Shown here one piece after another: positions 1 through 8,059 of a DNA stretch of 42,295 nt. Below the pieces are notes generated by a model, which saw only the letters and a list, made by a program, of their open reading frames with translations, did not search any database and had not been told where the DNA came from. This stretch comes from an uncultured Schaedlerella sp. (GTDB lineage Bacteria; Bacillota; Clostridia; Lachnospirales; Lachnospiraceae). The translations under genes and the position numbers were made by a program. The first letter of the stretch is position 1; each line of letters opens with the position of its first letter. The stretch spans positions 1-42,295 of the forward strand of contig CAKSAJ010000025.1 of NCBI GenBank assembly GCA_934435195.1, in the 5' to 3' direction.

Positions 1-65
1 GTTACTATTATTATACAACATCACAGAATAAAATGGGAAAGAAGTGACTTATCGGACAGTCTGTG

Positions 66-181
66 GGGACGGGGTTTTCCGGCTTTTTCTGTATATATGA
101 ATAAAAAAATTGGGAAAGTGAATTTTTTCACCTTCCCAATTTTTTATTCGCGAAGTCCAAAGAGCCGGAAAACCCCGTCCC
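66..181. repeat. REP-like palindrome, CCATTT family (copy 1), split by a terminator
   Basis: The left arm at 66-84 (GGGACGGGGTTTTCCGGCT) is exactly complementary to 163-181, giving 19 bp. The interior is about 78 bp, and the intrinsic terminator of TU5 lies inside it. The core GGGACGGGGTT is shared with four other palindromes in the window. On the minus strand the distal flank reads GAGCCATTTAGGGACGGGG directly after the TGA stop of the last TU5 gene. The form resembles an extragenic REP/BIME-type element mobilised by RAYT transposases; that link is inferred, and no transposase is present. Confidence 0.75.
101..148 (-). terminator. intrinsic terminator of TU5
   Basis: On the minus strand a 14-bp stem (ATTGGGAAGGTGAA paired with TTCACTTTCCCAAT, one G-U wobble) closes an AAAA loop at 123-126 and is followed by seven T residues. 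The + strand also reads into a T-run, so it could act in both directions. It lies about 45 bp after the stop codon of the second signal peptidase gene and is the only classical stem-plus-U-tract terminator I see in the window. Confidence 0.85.
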
Positions 182-191
182 TAAATGGCTC

Positions 192-791
192 TCATTGCTG
201 CTTTTCTTTAATTTTTCGAATTGCTTCTCTTATCGCTTCTTCTTCCTCTTCCTTCGCTATCTTTTTAGCCATATGGATAGTTCCAACCAAATTACTAATT
301 AGAATAAGTGCAAGTGGAATTAATATGATTGGAATGAATATCAGCGGGTTCGCAACCAGACGAGAAATTTTTCCTACAATTACTGAAGAAGCAACTACCT
401 TTCCTATCAAATATTCACTTTCGACATTATATGCATCTGTTACATTGTTATTGTCACCTTTGGTAACGAATACACGTCCCTGCTCTTCCTCCAGAATTTC
501 CACCACGCGATGTGTGTTCACCGCTCCATCGAGTACAGGGTCCTGCGAATAAAATGAAATTACATCATTTACCTTTATTGTTTCAGGATCAACTTTTTTT
601 ACAACAATCAACGTATCAACATCATACGTTGGTTTCATACTTCCTGTAGTTACCCGTAGTGCCGTATAACCAAACACTGAAGGAGCTTCTCCTGATTTTG
701 TAAAAATTACTGTACACAACACAAAAACTGCTGCAATAATGATCAATACTGAAAAAACATTAATAATGCCAAAAACTATCTTTTTTATCAT
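192..791 (-). CDS. SipW-like type I signal peptidase (second copy), 199 aa
   Basis: This is a membrane signal peptidase that should cut SipW-type leaders on the outer face of the membrane. An N-terminal hydrophobic segment (about residues 8-30) is followed by the box TTGSMKP with catalytic Ser51, then NTHRV with His94, and KGDNNN with Asp113. The use of His rather than Lys, and the 19-residue His-Asp spacing, mark the SipW/archaeal/ER subgroup. A second hydrophobic segment spans about 148-170. A short charged tail (EEEEEAIREAIRKIKEK) faces the cytosol. The ATG overlaps the upstream stop by 4 bp (ATGA), with GGAG 7 nt before it, so it is translationally coupled to the coiled-coil gene. It is the last gene of TU5. 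Its low resemblance to the other SipW copy outside the catalytic boxes suggests a separate substrate set; this is inferred. Confidence 0.9.
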   Translation of the reverse strand: MIKKIVFGIINVFSVLIIIAAVFVLCTVIFTKSGEAPSVFGYTALRVTTGSMKPTYDVDTLIVVKKVDPETIKVNDVISFYSQDPVLDGAVNTHRVVEILEEEQGRVFVTKGDNNNVTDAYNVESEYLIGKVVASSVIVGKISRLVANPLIFIPIILIPLALILISNLVGTIHMAKKIAKEEEEEAIREAIRKIKEKQQ

Positions 792-2998
792 TTATCTTCT
801 CCGTCATTTTTTGTATTCTTGCGCTCCTTACGTTCCTGAAGTGCTTGAACAATATAGTGTGACAGACTGTTAGCTTCTGCTTTATCTTCCGCTTTTTCTT
901 TTGCTTTCTGTGCTGCTTTTATCTGTTTTTCAGTCACTTTCTTAATTGACTCGATTTCTTTTTCTGCTGCTTTCTTAACCTCGGCAATTTCTTTTTCTGC
1001 CGCATTCTTGCTTGCTTCGGTTTCTTCTTGTGCCGCTTTCTTAACCTCTGCGATTTCTTTTTGTGTTGCTTTCTTGGCTGCCTTCATTTCTTCCTTAACT
1101 GCTTTTACTTCTTCCTTAGCCGCCTTTACTTCTTTTCGGGCATTTTCCTTAACTTCCGCAATTTCCTCTGCTGCTTTTTCCTTAACTTCTGCAACTTCCT
1201 CTGCCACATTTTTCTGCGCTTCCGCAACTTCTCTGGCAGCTTTTTCCTGTACTTCCGCGATCTTCTCTTCTGCAATTTTCTGAGCTTTTGCGAGCTGATT
1301 CTGAGCTTCTTCCTTTATTGCAGACACGCTTGCATCTGACTCTCTCTGAATTGCTGCAATTTCATTTGCCGCATTTTCCTTAGCTTCCGCAACTTCTCCG
1401 GCAGCTTTTTCCTGCACTTCCACGATCTTCTCTTCTGCAATTTTCTGAGCTTTTGCGAGCTGATTCTGAGCTTCTTCCTTTATTGCAGACACACTTGCAT
1501 CTGACTCTCTCTGAATTGCTGCAACTTCCTCTGCTGCTTTTTCCTGCGCTTCCGCAACTTCCTCTGCTGCTTTTCTCTGTGCTTCCGCAACCCCTTCTGC
1601 CGCCTTTTTCCGCTCTGCCGCAATTTCCTCGGCCGCCTCACGCTGCATCGTCTCAACCATCATTCTGGCTTCTGTCTGTGCCTGCTCTACAGCCTCTTGC
1701 GCCTCAGCCCGTGCCTGTTTTTCATCCGCAAGCTGCTTCTCATAAGCCGCAACCTCTCCTGCATGCTGTTGCTCTAATTCTACCTGCTGTTCTTCTAATT
1801 GCGCTCTGATCTGATCTAAATATTCCAATTGCTGATTCAATGACTCCATCTGAAATTGAAGTTCCGAAACAGAATTTTCCAATTCTTCTCTCTTCTCGGT
1901 CTCTTCTTTTAGTTTTTCCTCTGCATCGAGCTGTGCCTGAGTCACTTCTTCTACAAATACTTTGCGTATCTCTACATCCGGAATATTGCGATCTTCTACA
2001 ATTTCTTCTTTGATTTCTTTTACAAACTTTGGTTGTACAGGCTCACGTTTCTTTGTCTCAATCTCACTCATCTTGCGCGGATCAGATACAAGAAGACTCT
2101 TGAACACTGTATAATTTGTAATCATGTTGATATACATCTGTAACAAATATTCTTCATCAAACTGTAATGTAGAATCCTGCTCTTCAATTGTATATCCGAC
2201 TTCATCATAGCCTTCGATAAACTGCCATAATTTATAACAAGTACGATAATCCGGGTCTTTCATCATCAAGTTTGTTCGCTGGATTGGACTATGTACTCTG
2301 GAACAGCCATTCATGATATCGCAAAATGAACTGGTGCGTAAAACTCTAGACATTCTCCGCACACGGTCGATTCGCTTGAATATGTCCATGTTGTCGTTGT
2401 CATTTTCCACAAGACTCTGACGATTTTTTATCGTCATCTCAACCTTATACGAAATCTCTTCATAAGCATCGTCAACCTTGCTTTCCATGCTCATCACATT
2501 ACAAGTCTCATCTCCTGTCGACCAGAAGATTACATCCGTTCGTTTGTCTACAAACGCAAACAAACGCTGGATCAGGTGATACACAAAACGATTTTCATAT
2601 AAATCATAGCTTTCTTCTGTTGTTACATTTAAAATCTTTGTCGGCATAATGTCGCCGGCTTCATTTGTCGTAATATACTGTGTATTCTGGCTTAAATGCC
2701 GAACACTGTCTGACGTAATTTTCTTTGCAAGTGCAACCGGCACGACTTCCTCTGAAGTTGTAATAAAACGGCGTGGCTTGTCCACAATATTGAAAATGGC
2801 TTCGATTCCTTCTTCTACTACTGTAAGCCAGCGCTCATCTACAACCTTATGCAATATTCGGTTTTTCTGTTCCAGAGTATTGTCCCCGGCCTGTATCATT
2901 TCAAACAGGTATTGGAAATATTTATCCTCCTCCAGAGCATACCCTACGCCTTCTGTATATTTCGAATATAATTCATTAATCGTATCCGCCATCTTCAT
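788..2998 (-). CDS. DUF2357-like N-terminal domain fused to a hendecad coiled coil, 736 aa
   Basis: Residues 1-310 resemble the DUF2357 proteins that accompany McrB-like ATPases. Two signatures are visible: YDLYENRFVYHLI (131-143) and a later NLMMKDPDYRTCYKLWQF segment (243-260). I see no PD-(D/E)XK nuclease domain behind it. Instead, residues 350-450 form an ordinary charged coiled coil. From 452 to 707 the sequence runs in 11-residue units (QRKAAEEVAEA, QEKAAEEVAAI and so on): sixteen hendecads, two heptads, then six more hendecads. It ends in a 29-residue basic/acidic tail. There is no signal peptide or membrane segment, so it is predicted to be cytosolic. It begins 24 bp after the AAA+ gene's stop and overlaps the second SipW gene by 4 bp. 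An AAGGA site sits 5 nt before the first ATG; the in-frame ATG at codon 3 is possible. It probably partners the AAA+ ATPase and possibly the coiled tails of the peptidases (inference). Confidence 0.75.
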   Translation of the reverse strand: MKMADTINELYSKYTEGVGYALEEDKYFQYLFEMIQAGDNTLEQKNRILHKVVDERWLTVVEEGIEAIFNIVDKPRRFITTSEEVVPVALAKKITSDSVRHLSQNTQYITTNEAGDIMPTKILNVTTEESYDLYENRFVYHLIQRLFAFVDKRTDVIFWSTGDETCNVMSMESKVDDAYEEISYKVEMTIKNRQSLVENDNDNMDIFKRIDRVRRMSRVLRTSSFCDIMNGCSRVHSPIQRTNLMMKDPDYRTCYKLWQFIEGYDEVGYTIEEQDSTLQFDEEYLLQMYINMITNYTVFKSLLVSDPRKMSEIETKKREPVQPKFVKEIKEEIVEDRNIPDVEIRKVFVEEVTQAQLDAEEKLKEETEKREELENSVSELQFQMESLNQQLEYLDQIRAQLEEQQVELEQQHAGEVAAYEKQLADEKQARAEAQEAVEQAQTEARMMVETMQREAAEEIAAERKKAAEGVAEAQRKAAEEVAEAQEKAAEEVAAIQRESDASVSAIKEEAQNQLAKAQKIAEEKIVEVQEKAAGEVAEAKENAANEIAAIQRESDASVSAIKEEAQNQLAKAQKIAEEKIAEVQEKAAREVAEAQKNVAEEVAEVKEKAAEEIAEVKENARKEVKAAKEEVKAVKEEMKAAKKATQKEIAEVKKAAQEETEASKNAAEKEIAEVKKAAEKEIESIKKVTEKQIKAAQKAKEKAEDKAEANSLSHYIVQALQERKERKNTKNDGEDK
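1237..1566 (-). repeat. 165-bp tandem repeat inside the coiled-coil gene
   Basis: Two adjacent 165-bp copies (1237-1401 and 1402-1566) are nearly identical over their first 120 bases. Each encodes 55 residues, which is exactly five 11-residue coiled-coil units containing IQRESDASVSAIKEEAQNQL. The unit length preserves the hendecad register, so the duplication lengthens the rod without disturbing its phase. The high DNA identity points to recent duplication or gene conversion and to possible length variation between strains. Confidence 0.85.
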
Positions 2999-3022
2999 CC
3001 ATTTCCTTACTCTTCAATATAA

Positions 3023-4660
3023 TTAATACAAGTTCTGAATGCGTCTTAAGTATTCTTTACTATCCGGCATTCCGTCTTCACCAAATGTCTTATCTATATA
3101 ACTGATCAGACCTGTGATCTCATCTCTTACAAAGCTGACATTCATACTTTCAAATTTCTTGAGTACTTTTCGTGCGATAATGTAATCCATACCGCCCAAT
3201 TCTGTACCGCCGCACGCAACATAAACCGGAATAAAGTCATATAACTGCTTCATAATACGGTTTCCAAAAGCAAGCTTAAATCTTGTGATCAGATAACTAT
3301 CCAGCTTTTGCATCTTCTCCATCAGTTCATCACTGATTGGATAATCCTCTTTTGCTTTCTGGAACATATATTCCAGATGTTCTGCGGTAACATCACATGC
3401 CGGATACATCTCACATTCAAACTCATCGGCTCTTTCATTCAACTCAATCGGCATTGCACGGTCATATACTTTATCCGTAATTGTAAATGTCGAATCATCA
3501 TTATTTGCAGTACCGATAAACCATGTAGAGTCTGCCACATGAATTTTACCGTTATCCATTTTGTAAGGATCACCCTCCCAGGCTGTCGGTACAAGATCCA
3601 GAATCCATTCATCCTTGCTCGGCATTTCCAGAACAGACAACATTTCTGCAAAATAATACTCAATACGTGCAAGGTTCATCTCGTCCAACACGATCAATGT
3701 CGGCGTCTGATTGTAGTTTGCTTCATACAAAGCCCTCAAAAACTCTGTCTCGTTAAATTTCTTTGAAAATTCATTAAAATAACCCAACAATTCGGAACGG
3801 TCACGGAATGACGGCTGCACGGATATAATGGTTGCCGGATTATCCATATAACGGCTAAATGAATATGGAAGACTTGTTTTACCGGTACCGGAAATACCTT
3901 CCAAAATCAACAGCTTACTTGCTGCCATACCAGCCACAAATCTTCTGACAATCTCCGGTGTATAATAAAGCCCCATCTGGCTTGCCGCAAACATACGATA
4001 CCCTTCTGTAAAGTCCTGAAGCGAAATCTCGTTGTTATACTGTGGAGGCTGAAAATCCTTATATTTCACATCCACAAGCGAAAGCTTCGGGAAACGATGT
4101 GCTACATTTGTATCTTCTTTTCCCTCTATCACTGCACGTACAAGAGGTGCCTTGTTTGGATCAGTATTTCCAACCATTGCCTCCATCGCTCTTCCGGACG
4201 GAATTTCATTTCCAGTAACATTTTCCAGACTCGGAATCGTATCCTCCGTCAATGCAGAGGCACCCATATATGGAATACGTTCCACACCACCCATCGCATT
4301 TACCTTCAATGCCAGAATGTTATTCTTCTCTTCCATCAAATCTAACACCTGTTTGTTCAGTCTTCCAATCTCCCGATACAACGTTGCATTGTCTGTACTG
4401 TCGGCTTTCAACTGGTGATGCAAAATCATACGACGAATCAGAAGTATGATGATCACTACCGGAATTGCCAACAATAAAAGCATCAAAAGTATAGATAAAA
4501 TCTTAGCGAGAATATTCAATGTTGGAAAATAGGTTTTAAATATCAGGAAATATTGAACCCATCCTGTTATAAACAATCTGATAAATGCTGCAACCCAGGT
4601 TACAAGGTTGTATACAACCTGGGACAACACTTCATACGCAAACTTTAAAAATGCACTCAC
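3023..4660 (-). CDS. membrane-anchored McrB-family AAA+ ATPase, 545 aa
   Basis: The AAA+ core is of the McrB/AAA_5 type. It has Walker A GISGTGKT (255-262), Walker B LIVLDEMNLAR (Asp326, Glu327), sensor-1-like GTANNDD (383-389), and DKVYDRA with a probable arginine finger Arg401. The DEMNLARIEYYF string is typical of McrB-like proteins. Classical McrB carries an N-terminal DNA-binding domain. This protein instead begins with hydrophobic stretches (about 14-40 and 53-78), a short coiled region (90-120) and a linker, which places the ATPase on the inner face of the membrane. Translation starts at GTG, with GGGGAGGA 9 nt upstream. It lies 6 bp after the SipW gene and 24 bp before the DUF2357-like gene. 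I infer an NTP-driven ring working with the peptidase and coiled-coil protein in surface assembly. A defence role is the main alternative. Confidence 0.85.
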   Translation of the reverse strand: MSAFLKFAYEVLSQVVYNLVTWVAAFIRLFITGWVQYFLIFKTYFPTLNILAKILSILLMLLLLAIPVVIIILLIRRMILHHQLKADSTDNATLYREIGRLNKQVLDLMEEKNNILALKVNAMGGVERIPYMGASALTEDTIPSLENVTGNEIPSGRAMEAMVGNTDPNKAPLVRAVIEGKEDTNVAHRFPKLSLVDVKYKDFQPPQYNNEISLQDFTEGYRMFAASQMGLYYTPEIVRRFVAGMAASKLLILEGISGTGKTSLPYSFSRYMDNPATIISVQPSFRDRSELLGYFNEFSKKFNETEFLRALYEANYNQTPTLIVLDEMNLARIEYYFAEMLSVLEMPSKDEWILDLVPTAWEGDPYKMDNGKIHVADSTWFIGTANNDDSTFTITDKVYDRAMPIELNERADEFECEMYPACDVTAEHLEYMFQKAKEDYPISDELMEKMQKLDSYLITRFKLAFGNRIMKQLYDFIPVYVACGGTELGGMDYIIARKVLKKFESMNVSFVRDEITGLISYIDKTFGEDGMPDSKEYLRRIQNLY

Positions 4661-4666
4661 GGTTCT

Positions 4667-5422
4667 TTATTCCTCCCCGTTCTTATCTTCATCCTGCTTC
4701 GCTTTCTCAAGCTCTTTTTCCGCTTTTGCGCGAATCGCTTCTGCTTCTTCTCTCAGTCTCTTCGCCTCTTCAAGCGCTGCCTGTGCCTCATCTTTGTCCT
4801 TCGCAGCCTGCTCAGCATCTGCTTTATTTAATCCTGCTTTTGCAAGTTCTTCCGCATTCTCTACCGCAATCGCTTTTTTCAGACGAATACTGATCATAAT
4901 CAGGTTATATACCTGATAAATAAAGAACAGAAGCATCGGTAACACGATTACGATTAAGAATCCCATACTGCTTGAGAGGAAGCTCATAACTTTACCAAGG
5001 TTAGAAATATGTCCGACATATTTACCAACAATATCTCCATCTGAAATCACATGCTGGTCGGCAACACCATTGTTATTATCACCGATCGTGGTGTAGCTTC
5101 TGACACCGTTGACCTCATCAATCTTCTGGATACGGTGAGTGTTGAGTGCATACTGATTATCAATAATTGTGTGAAATGTGATGATATCTCCTTCTTTCAA
5201 CTTTGAAGTATCACATTTTTTTATGAAAATCAAATCGCCTTTACAAAATGTTGGTTTCATAGAATCCGACTCAACAGTCATCGGTGTATACCCAAGAATT
5301 CTTGATACACTCTGGTCATCCTTTGTCGCCATTGTTGTAAATGCATACAGTGCGGCGAGCAAAATGATTGCCCATAGAATCACACTGATCACAATTGTGC
5401 CTATTCGTTTTAGTGTCTTCAT
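4667..5422 (-). CDS. SipW-like type I signal peptidase with coiled-coil tail, 251 aa
   Basis: This peptidase is predicted to process the four TasA-like proteins encoded just upstream. A membrane anchor (about 8-30) precedes SDSMKP with catalytic Ser54, NTHRI with His96 and IGDNNN with Asp115. The Ser/His/Asp set and spacing match the SipW subgroup rather than the Ser/Lys SipS type. A second hydrophobic segment spans about 150-178. It then carries an unusually long Ala/Glu/Lys-rich tail (about 184-251, e.g. EEAKRLREEAEAIRAKAEKE) predicted to be a cytosolic coiled coil. Most SipW proteins lack such a tail. It could dock onto the hendecad protein or the AAA+ ATPase encoded next (inference). The ATG at 5422 has GGGAG about 8 nt upstream and begins 2 bp after the preceding gene. 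Confidence 0.93.
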   Translation of the reverse strand: MKTLKRIGTIVISVILWAIILLAALYAFTTMATKDDQSVSRILGYTPMTVESDSMKPTFCKGDLIFIKKCDTSKLKEGDIITFHTIIDNQYALNTHRIQKIDEVNGVRSYTTIGDNNNGVADQHVISDGDIVGKYVGHISNLGKVMSFLSSSMGFLIVIVLPMLLFFIYQVYNLIMISIRLKKAIAVENAEELAKAGLNKADAEQAAKDKDEAQAALEEAKRLREEAEAIRAKAEKELEKAKQDEDKNGEE

Positions 5423-5424
5423 AC

Positions 5425-6222
5425 TTATTTCTCCCTTGTGTTTATAGTTTCTGTAGTTTCACCCGTAAATCGCATCCGAATTGCGTAGTCTGCGGATTTC
5501 AGACTGTCTGTACATGCCGGGTCTGTACCTTCCATCCAAATATGGACAAGCACCGGCTTATCGGTATTCTTCTTTAATGAGAACATTGCGTTATTACTGT
5601 TAATTCTTGTACTTCCCATAGAAGGAAGTCCAAACGTGGTTGCTGTACCGGAAGTGGAAAGCGTATCTCCCATACCCTGGTCATAAATCCAGGTCTGTCC
5701 ATCCGCTGTAAAAGAAATCCTCATTGCTTCCGGAAGTTCTGCATTACTTGAACTGATATTCGTCCCATCACCTGCTCCATCACTGCTGTCTGCACTGTTC
5801 AGATGAACGATCATATCTTTTTCTGCCATAAAATGTAACGTAAATGTCAAGTATGCACCCTTTGTATCCGGTACTTCCGTTCCATTCTCATATGTAAATA
5901 TATTCTGATCTGCTGTCGTGACCGGCTCCAGCGGAGTCGTCTGCATATCAAACCCTTTCTCACTTTGCATCCTCTGTGCGATTGATTCAAATGAAAGCTT
6001 CTTCACATATTGTTCAAAATAATCATGTGCGTCCAGATCCATCCTCAGATCCACATCTGACTCAATATCCAGACTCATCGACTTGACCTTTGTCTTATCT
6101 GCAATGGAAAACCAGGCAACTGTCGCTGCCGTGATTGCTGCAAGAGCCAGCAGCACAAGCAAAATAGATGTGTATAACCGGTTTCTGACTGCCCGGTTCT
6201 CTTCTTTTTTTGTCCTACTCAT
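5425..6222 (-). CDS. TasA/camelysin-like SipW-type surface protein (cassette member 4), 265 aa
   Basis: A short basic N-terminus leads into a membrane segment (about 16-35) ending ATVAWFS. By analogy with TasA (GTWA before AFND), SipW should cut after Ala36. The extracellular part shares the landmarks of the three preceding proteins: LEPVTTAD after about 65 mature residues, a middle MRISF segment, and a C-terminal motif. Here that motif reads WMEGTDPACTD, so the first cysteine of the sisters' LEGCDxxC is replaced by Thr and only one Cys remains. A TTG two codons' width upstream would also open the frame, but the ATG at 6222 sits 7 nt after AAGGAGG and shares one base with the upstream TGA, so I chose it. 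A specialised terminal or adaptor subunit is possible (inference). Confidence 0.8.
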   Translation of the reverse strand: MSRTKKEENRAVRNRLYTSILLVLLALAAITAATVAWFSIADKTKVKSMSLDIESDVDLRMDLDAHDYFEQYVKKLSFESIAQRMQSEKGFDMQTTPLEPVTTADQNIFTYENGTEVPDTKGAYLTFTLHFMAEKDMIVHLNSADSSDGAGDGTNISSSNAELPEAMRISFTADGQTWIYDQGMGDTLSTSGTATTFGLPSMGSTRINSNNAMFSLKKNTDKPVLVHIWMEGTDPACTDSLKSADYAIRMRFTGETTETINTREK

Positions 6223-7085
6223 CAATTGCCCTCCTTCTGGTCAAGTACGCCATAGAATGCAAGATGAAGATTTGCTTCATTAAACTGAACACTCTCCGAA
6301 CAATCCGGATCACAGCCTTCCAGATAAAAATAAATATCTACCGCATAGATTTTCCCAAGTTCCATACTAAGCAGTGTCTTCTCTGGAAGTGTCATCTGAT
6401 TGTTTGTAAAACTGATTGTATAATCGCTGACCAAAACCGACGGGTCAGCCGTAGCAAACACGCCATTTTCATTATAACCCAGAACTTGGTTCTTGCCTAG
6501 TAATTTTCCATTTACTTCTGTATTATATATCTGAGCATTTTCCGGATTTTCTGACTCGCTTAGTCGTAAAATGATCGGGTTCGAAGTGTCTCCGCCAAAA
6601 ATCAAGCCAAGTCTGGATGCATTTAGCAAATATCCATCTGCCGCATCTCCCAAAAGCCCGTCACTTTGGTCCAGATACAGATTCATCCTGCTGCCATCCG
6701 GCCAGCCTTCTCCTTCTGCCCGCAAATACACCCGGCCATGATAATAATTGGCCTCATCATCCACCTTTTTAAAAGCAGAAGCCTTACCATCTTTGGTAAA
6801 TGGTGCATATACGAAGCTGTTCAAATCAGCCGTGGACACCGGTAACAGAAATTCTGAATTTGTCTGATTTACCTGAGTGATTTGTGCTGTCTCTACACTC
6901 TTAAAACTACTTCCACCACTGCTGCTGATCTGCAGCTCCAACGTCTCATCCCCGGTTCTGGCTGTAGCAGTATTCGTCTGCACAGCACGATTCGCCGTAA
7001 ACCATGCAAGTGTCGCAAATGTAAATGCCAATACTGCAAATAATGTGGTCACTGCCCAAAACCAGGTTCGGAAAGTTTTTTTCAT
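6222..7085 (-). CDS. TasA/camelysin-like SipW-type surface protein (cassette member 3), 287 aa
   Basis: The first 30 residues are a short positively charged start and a hydrophobic segment ending FATLAWFT, with predicted SipW cleavage after Ala27. The mature part contains LLPVSTADLNSF, a YYHGRVYLRAEG strand-like segment, a SRLGLIF segment and, near the end, YLEGCDPDCSES with two cysteines three residues apart. These landmarks occur in the same order in the three neighbours, so this is a paralogous subunit family. Such proteins are exported and may form fibres by strand exchange, as TasA does; this is family knowledge applied by analogy. The gene overlaps the next one by one base (TGATG). AAGGTGAGG precedes the ATG. 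Confidence 0.8.
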   Translation of the reverse strand: MKKTFRTWFWAVTTLFAVLAFTFATLAWFTANRAVQTNTATARTGDETLELQISSSGGSSFKSVETAQITQVNQTNSEFLLPVSTADLNSFVYAPFTKDGKASAFKKVDDEANYYHGRVYLRAEGEGWPDGSRMNLYLDQSDGLLGDAADGYLLNASRLGLIFGGDTSNPIILRLSESENPENAQIYNTEVNGKLLGKNQVLGYNENGVFATADPSVLVSDYTISFTNNQMTLPEKTLLSMELGKIYAVDIYFYLEGCDPDCSESVQFNEANLHLAFYGVLDQKEGN

Positions 7086-7149
7086 CCTGCCTCACCTTCT
7101 TTTTCTCATCCTCTTTTTCTATCCATGCTTGTCGGTTCTTCCGGCAAGA

Positions 7150-8031
7150 TTATTCCACTTCCACACCTGCAAATGCAAGCTGGATATCCGATGTTTTACT
7201 CTGCACCTCATTGATACACTGTTCATCGCATCCTTCCAGGTAAAGCCAGTACTCAACCGATGCCACTTCATCCTTCTCAAGCCTTATCAGTCTGGTCGTC
7301 CCCGCCTTAAAATCATTGTCACTGTTTCCTGCATTTGCCATATAATCAGAAAGGCCTGTAGACGGATCACTTACATACTCCGGCAATCCACTGCCATTTA
7401 CTGCAGATACGACTTGTGCGCTGCCCGGAATTGTCTTTTGCGACTGTGCATTTCCTGTAGCTCCCAGTTCATCTAACTTGAAAATGTATGTCTTAGTACC
7501 CTCTTTTGCTGTGATCTTCACGCCAAATCTCATTGCTGCAAGCGCCTGCGCATCTGTTCCAAGCTTTAGCTGCTCTTTATTAAAATACACATCACATGGT
7601 GCATTCAGGCATTGTAAATAGACTGTTCCGTGTAATGTCTGTGCATCCACAACATCATCCGCATTGCGATAAAATACCGCTATACCCTCTTTATCCTGCG
7701 CGGTTGCTTTATAAAAATGAGATAAATCTGCTGTCGATACCGGTTTTAGCGAATCCGGATTTCCTGCGTATGCCAATTCACAAGTCTTATCAAATGGACC
7801 GGCAGCATTTTTTGAAATCAAAAGAGACGTCGTCCCTTCACTGATTGTTCCTCCCATCGGAGTGACATAAGTCGATGCCCTTCCAGACAGTGAGAACCAG
7901 GCGTATGTTGTACCCGTTGCCACAAGAACCAAAAGAAGCAAACCTGCGATTGCCATTCTAAATGAATGTCTCAATTGTCTGACATCCTGCTTTTCCTCTA
8001 AATTTTCTTCTTTTTTCTGCTCTTTTGCCAC
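7150..8031 (-). CDS. TasA/camelysin-like SipW-type surface protein (cassette member 2), 293 aa
   Basis: A charged cytosolic tail (1-22) and a membrane segment (about 25-43) end in TTYAWFS, so the predicted SipW cut is after Ala44. Downstream are LKPVSTADLSHFY, a VYLQCLN segment, MRFGVKI and the terminal YLEGCDEQCINE motif with the paired cysteines. The protein ends soon after in LAFAGVEVE. A GTG at 8031 is the start, behind a moderate purine-rich site (GGTGGGGA). It begins 28 bp after cassette member 1. Like its neighbours it has no sortase motif or C-terminal anchor, so retention must come from fibre assembly or from the uncut leader. Confidence 0.8.
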   Translation of the reverse strand: MAKEQKKEENLEEKQDVRQLRHSFRMAIAGLLLLVLVATGTTYAWFSLSGRASTYVTPMGGTISEGTTSLLISKNAAGPFDKTCELAYAGNPDSLKPVSTADLSHFYKATAQDKEGIAVFYRNADDVVDAQTLHGTVYLQCLNAPCDVYFNKEQLKLGTDAQALAAMRFGVKITAKEGTKTYIFKLDELGATGNAQSQKTIPGSAQVVSAVNGSGLPEYVSDPSTGLSDYMANAGNSDNDFKAGTTRLIRLEKDEVASVEYWLYLEGCDEQCINEVQSKTSDIQLAFAGVEVE

Positions 8032-8059
8032 AAGTCCCCACCTGCCTTTTCATTTTATT

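Noticed and set aside
1..60. Possible further gene end or element at the left edge
   Set aside because: This AT-rich stretch shows no open frame, promoter or repeat that I can support.
1453..1809. Long + strand open frame opposite the coiled-coil gene
   Set aside because: It mirrors the repetitive Ala/Glu/Lys codons of the minus-strand gene, is Leu/Pro-rich without a domain and has no ribosome site. The many other + strand frames in the window are shadows of the same kind.
3023..4660. Plain McrBC-type defence system
   Set aside because: There is no nuclease domain, the ATPase is membrane-anchored without a DNA-binding domain, and the genes are interleaved with signal peptidases. Defence remains an alternative but fits the context less well.
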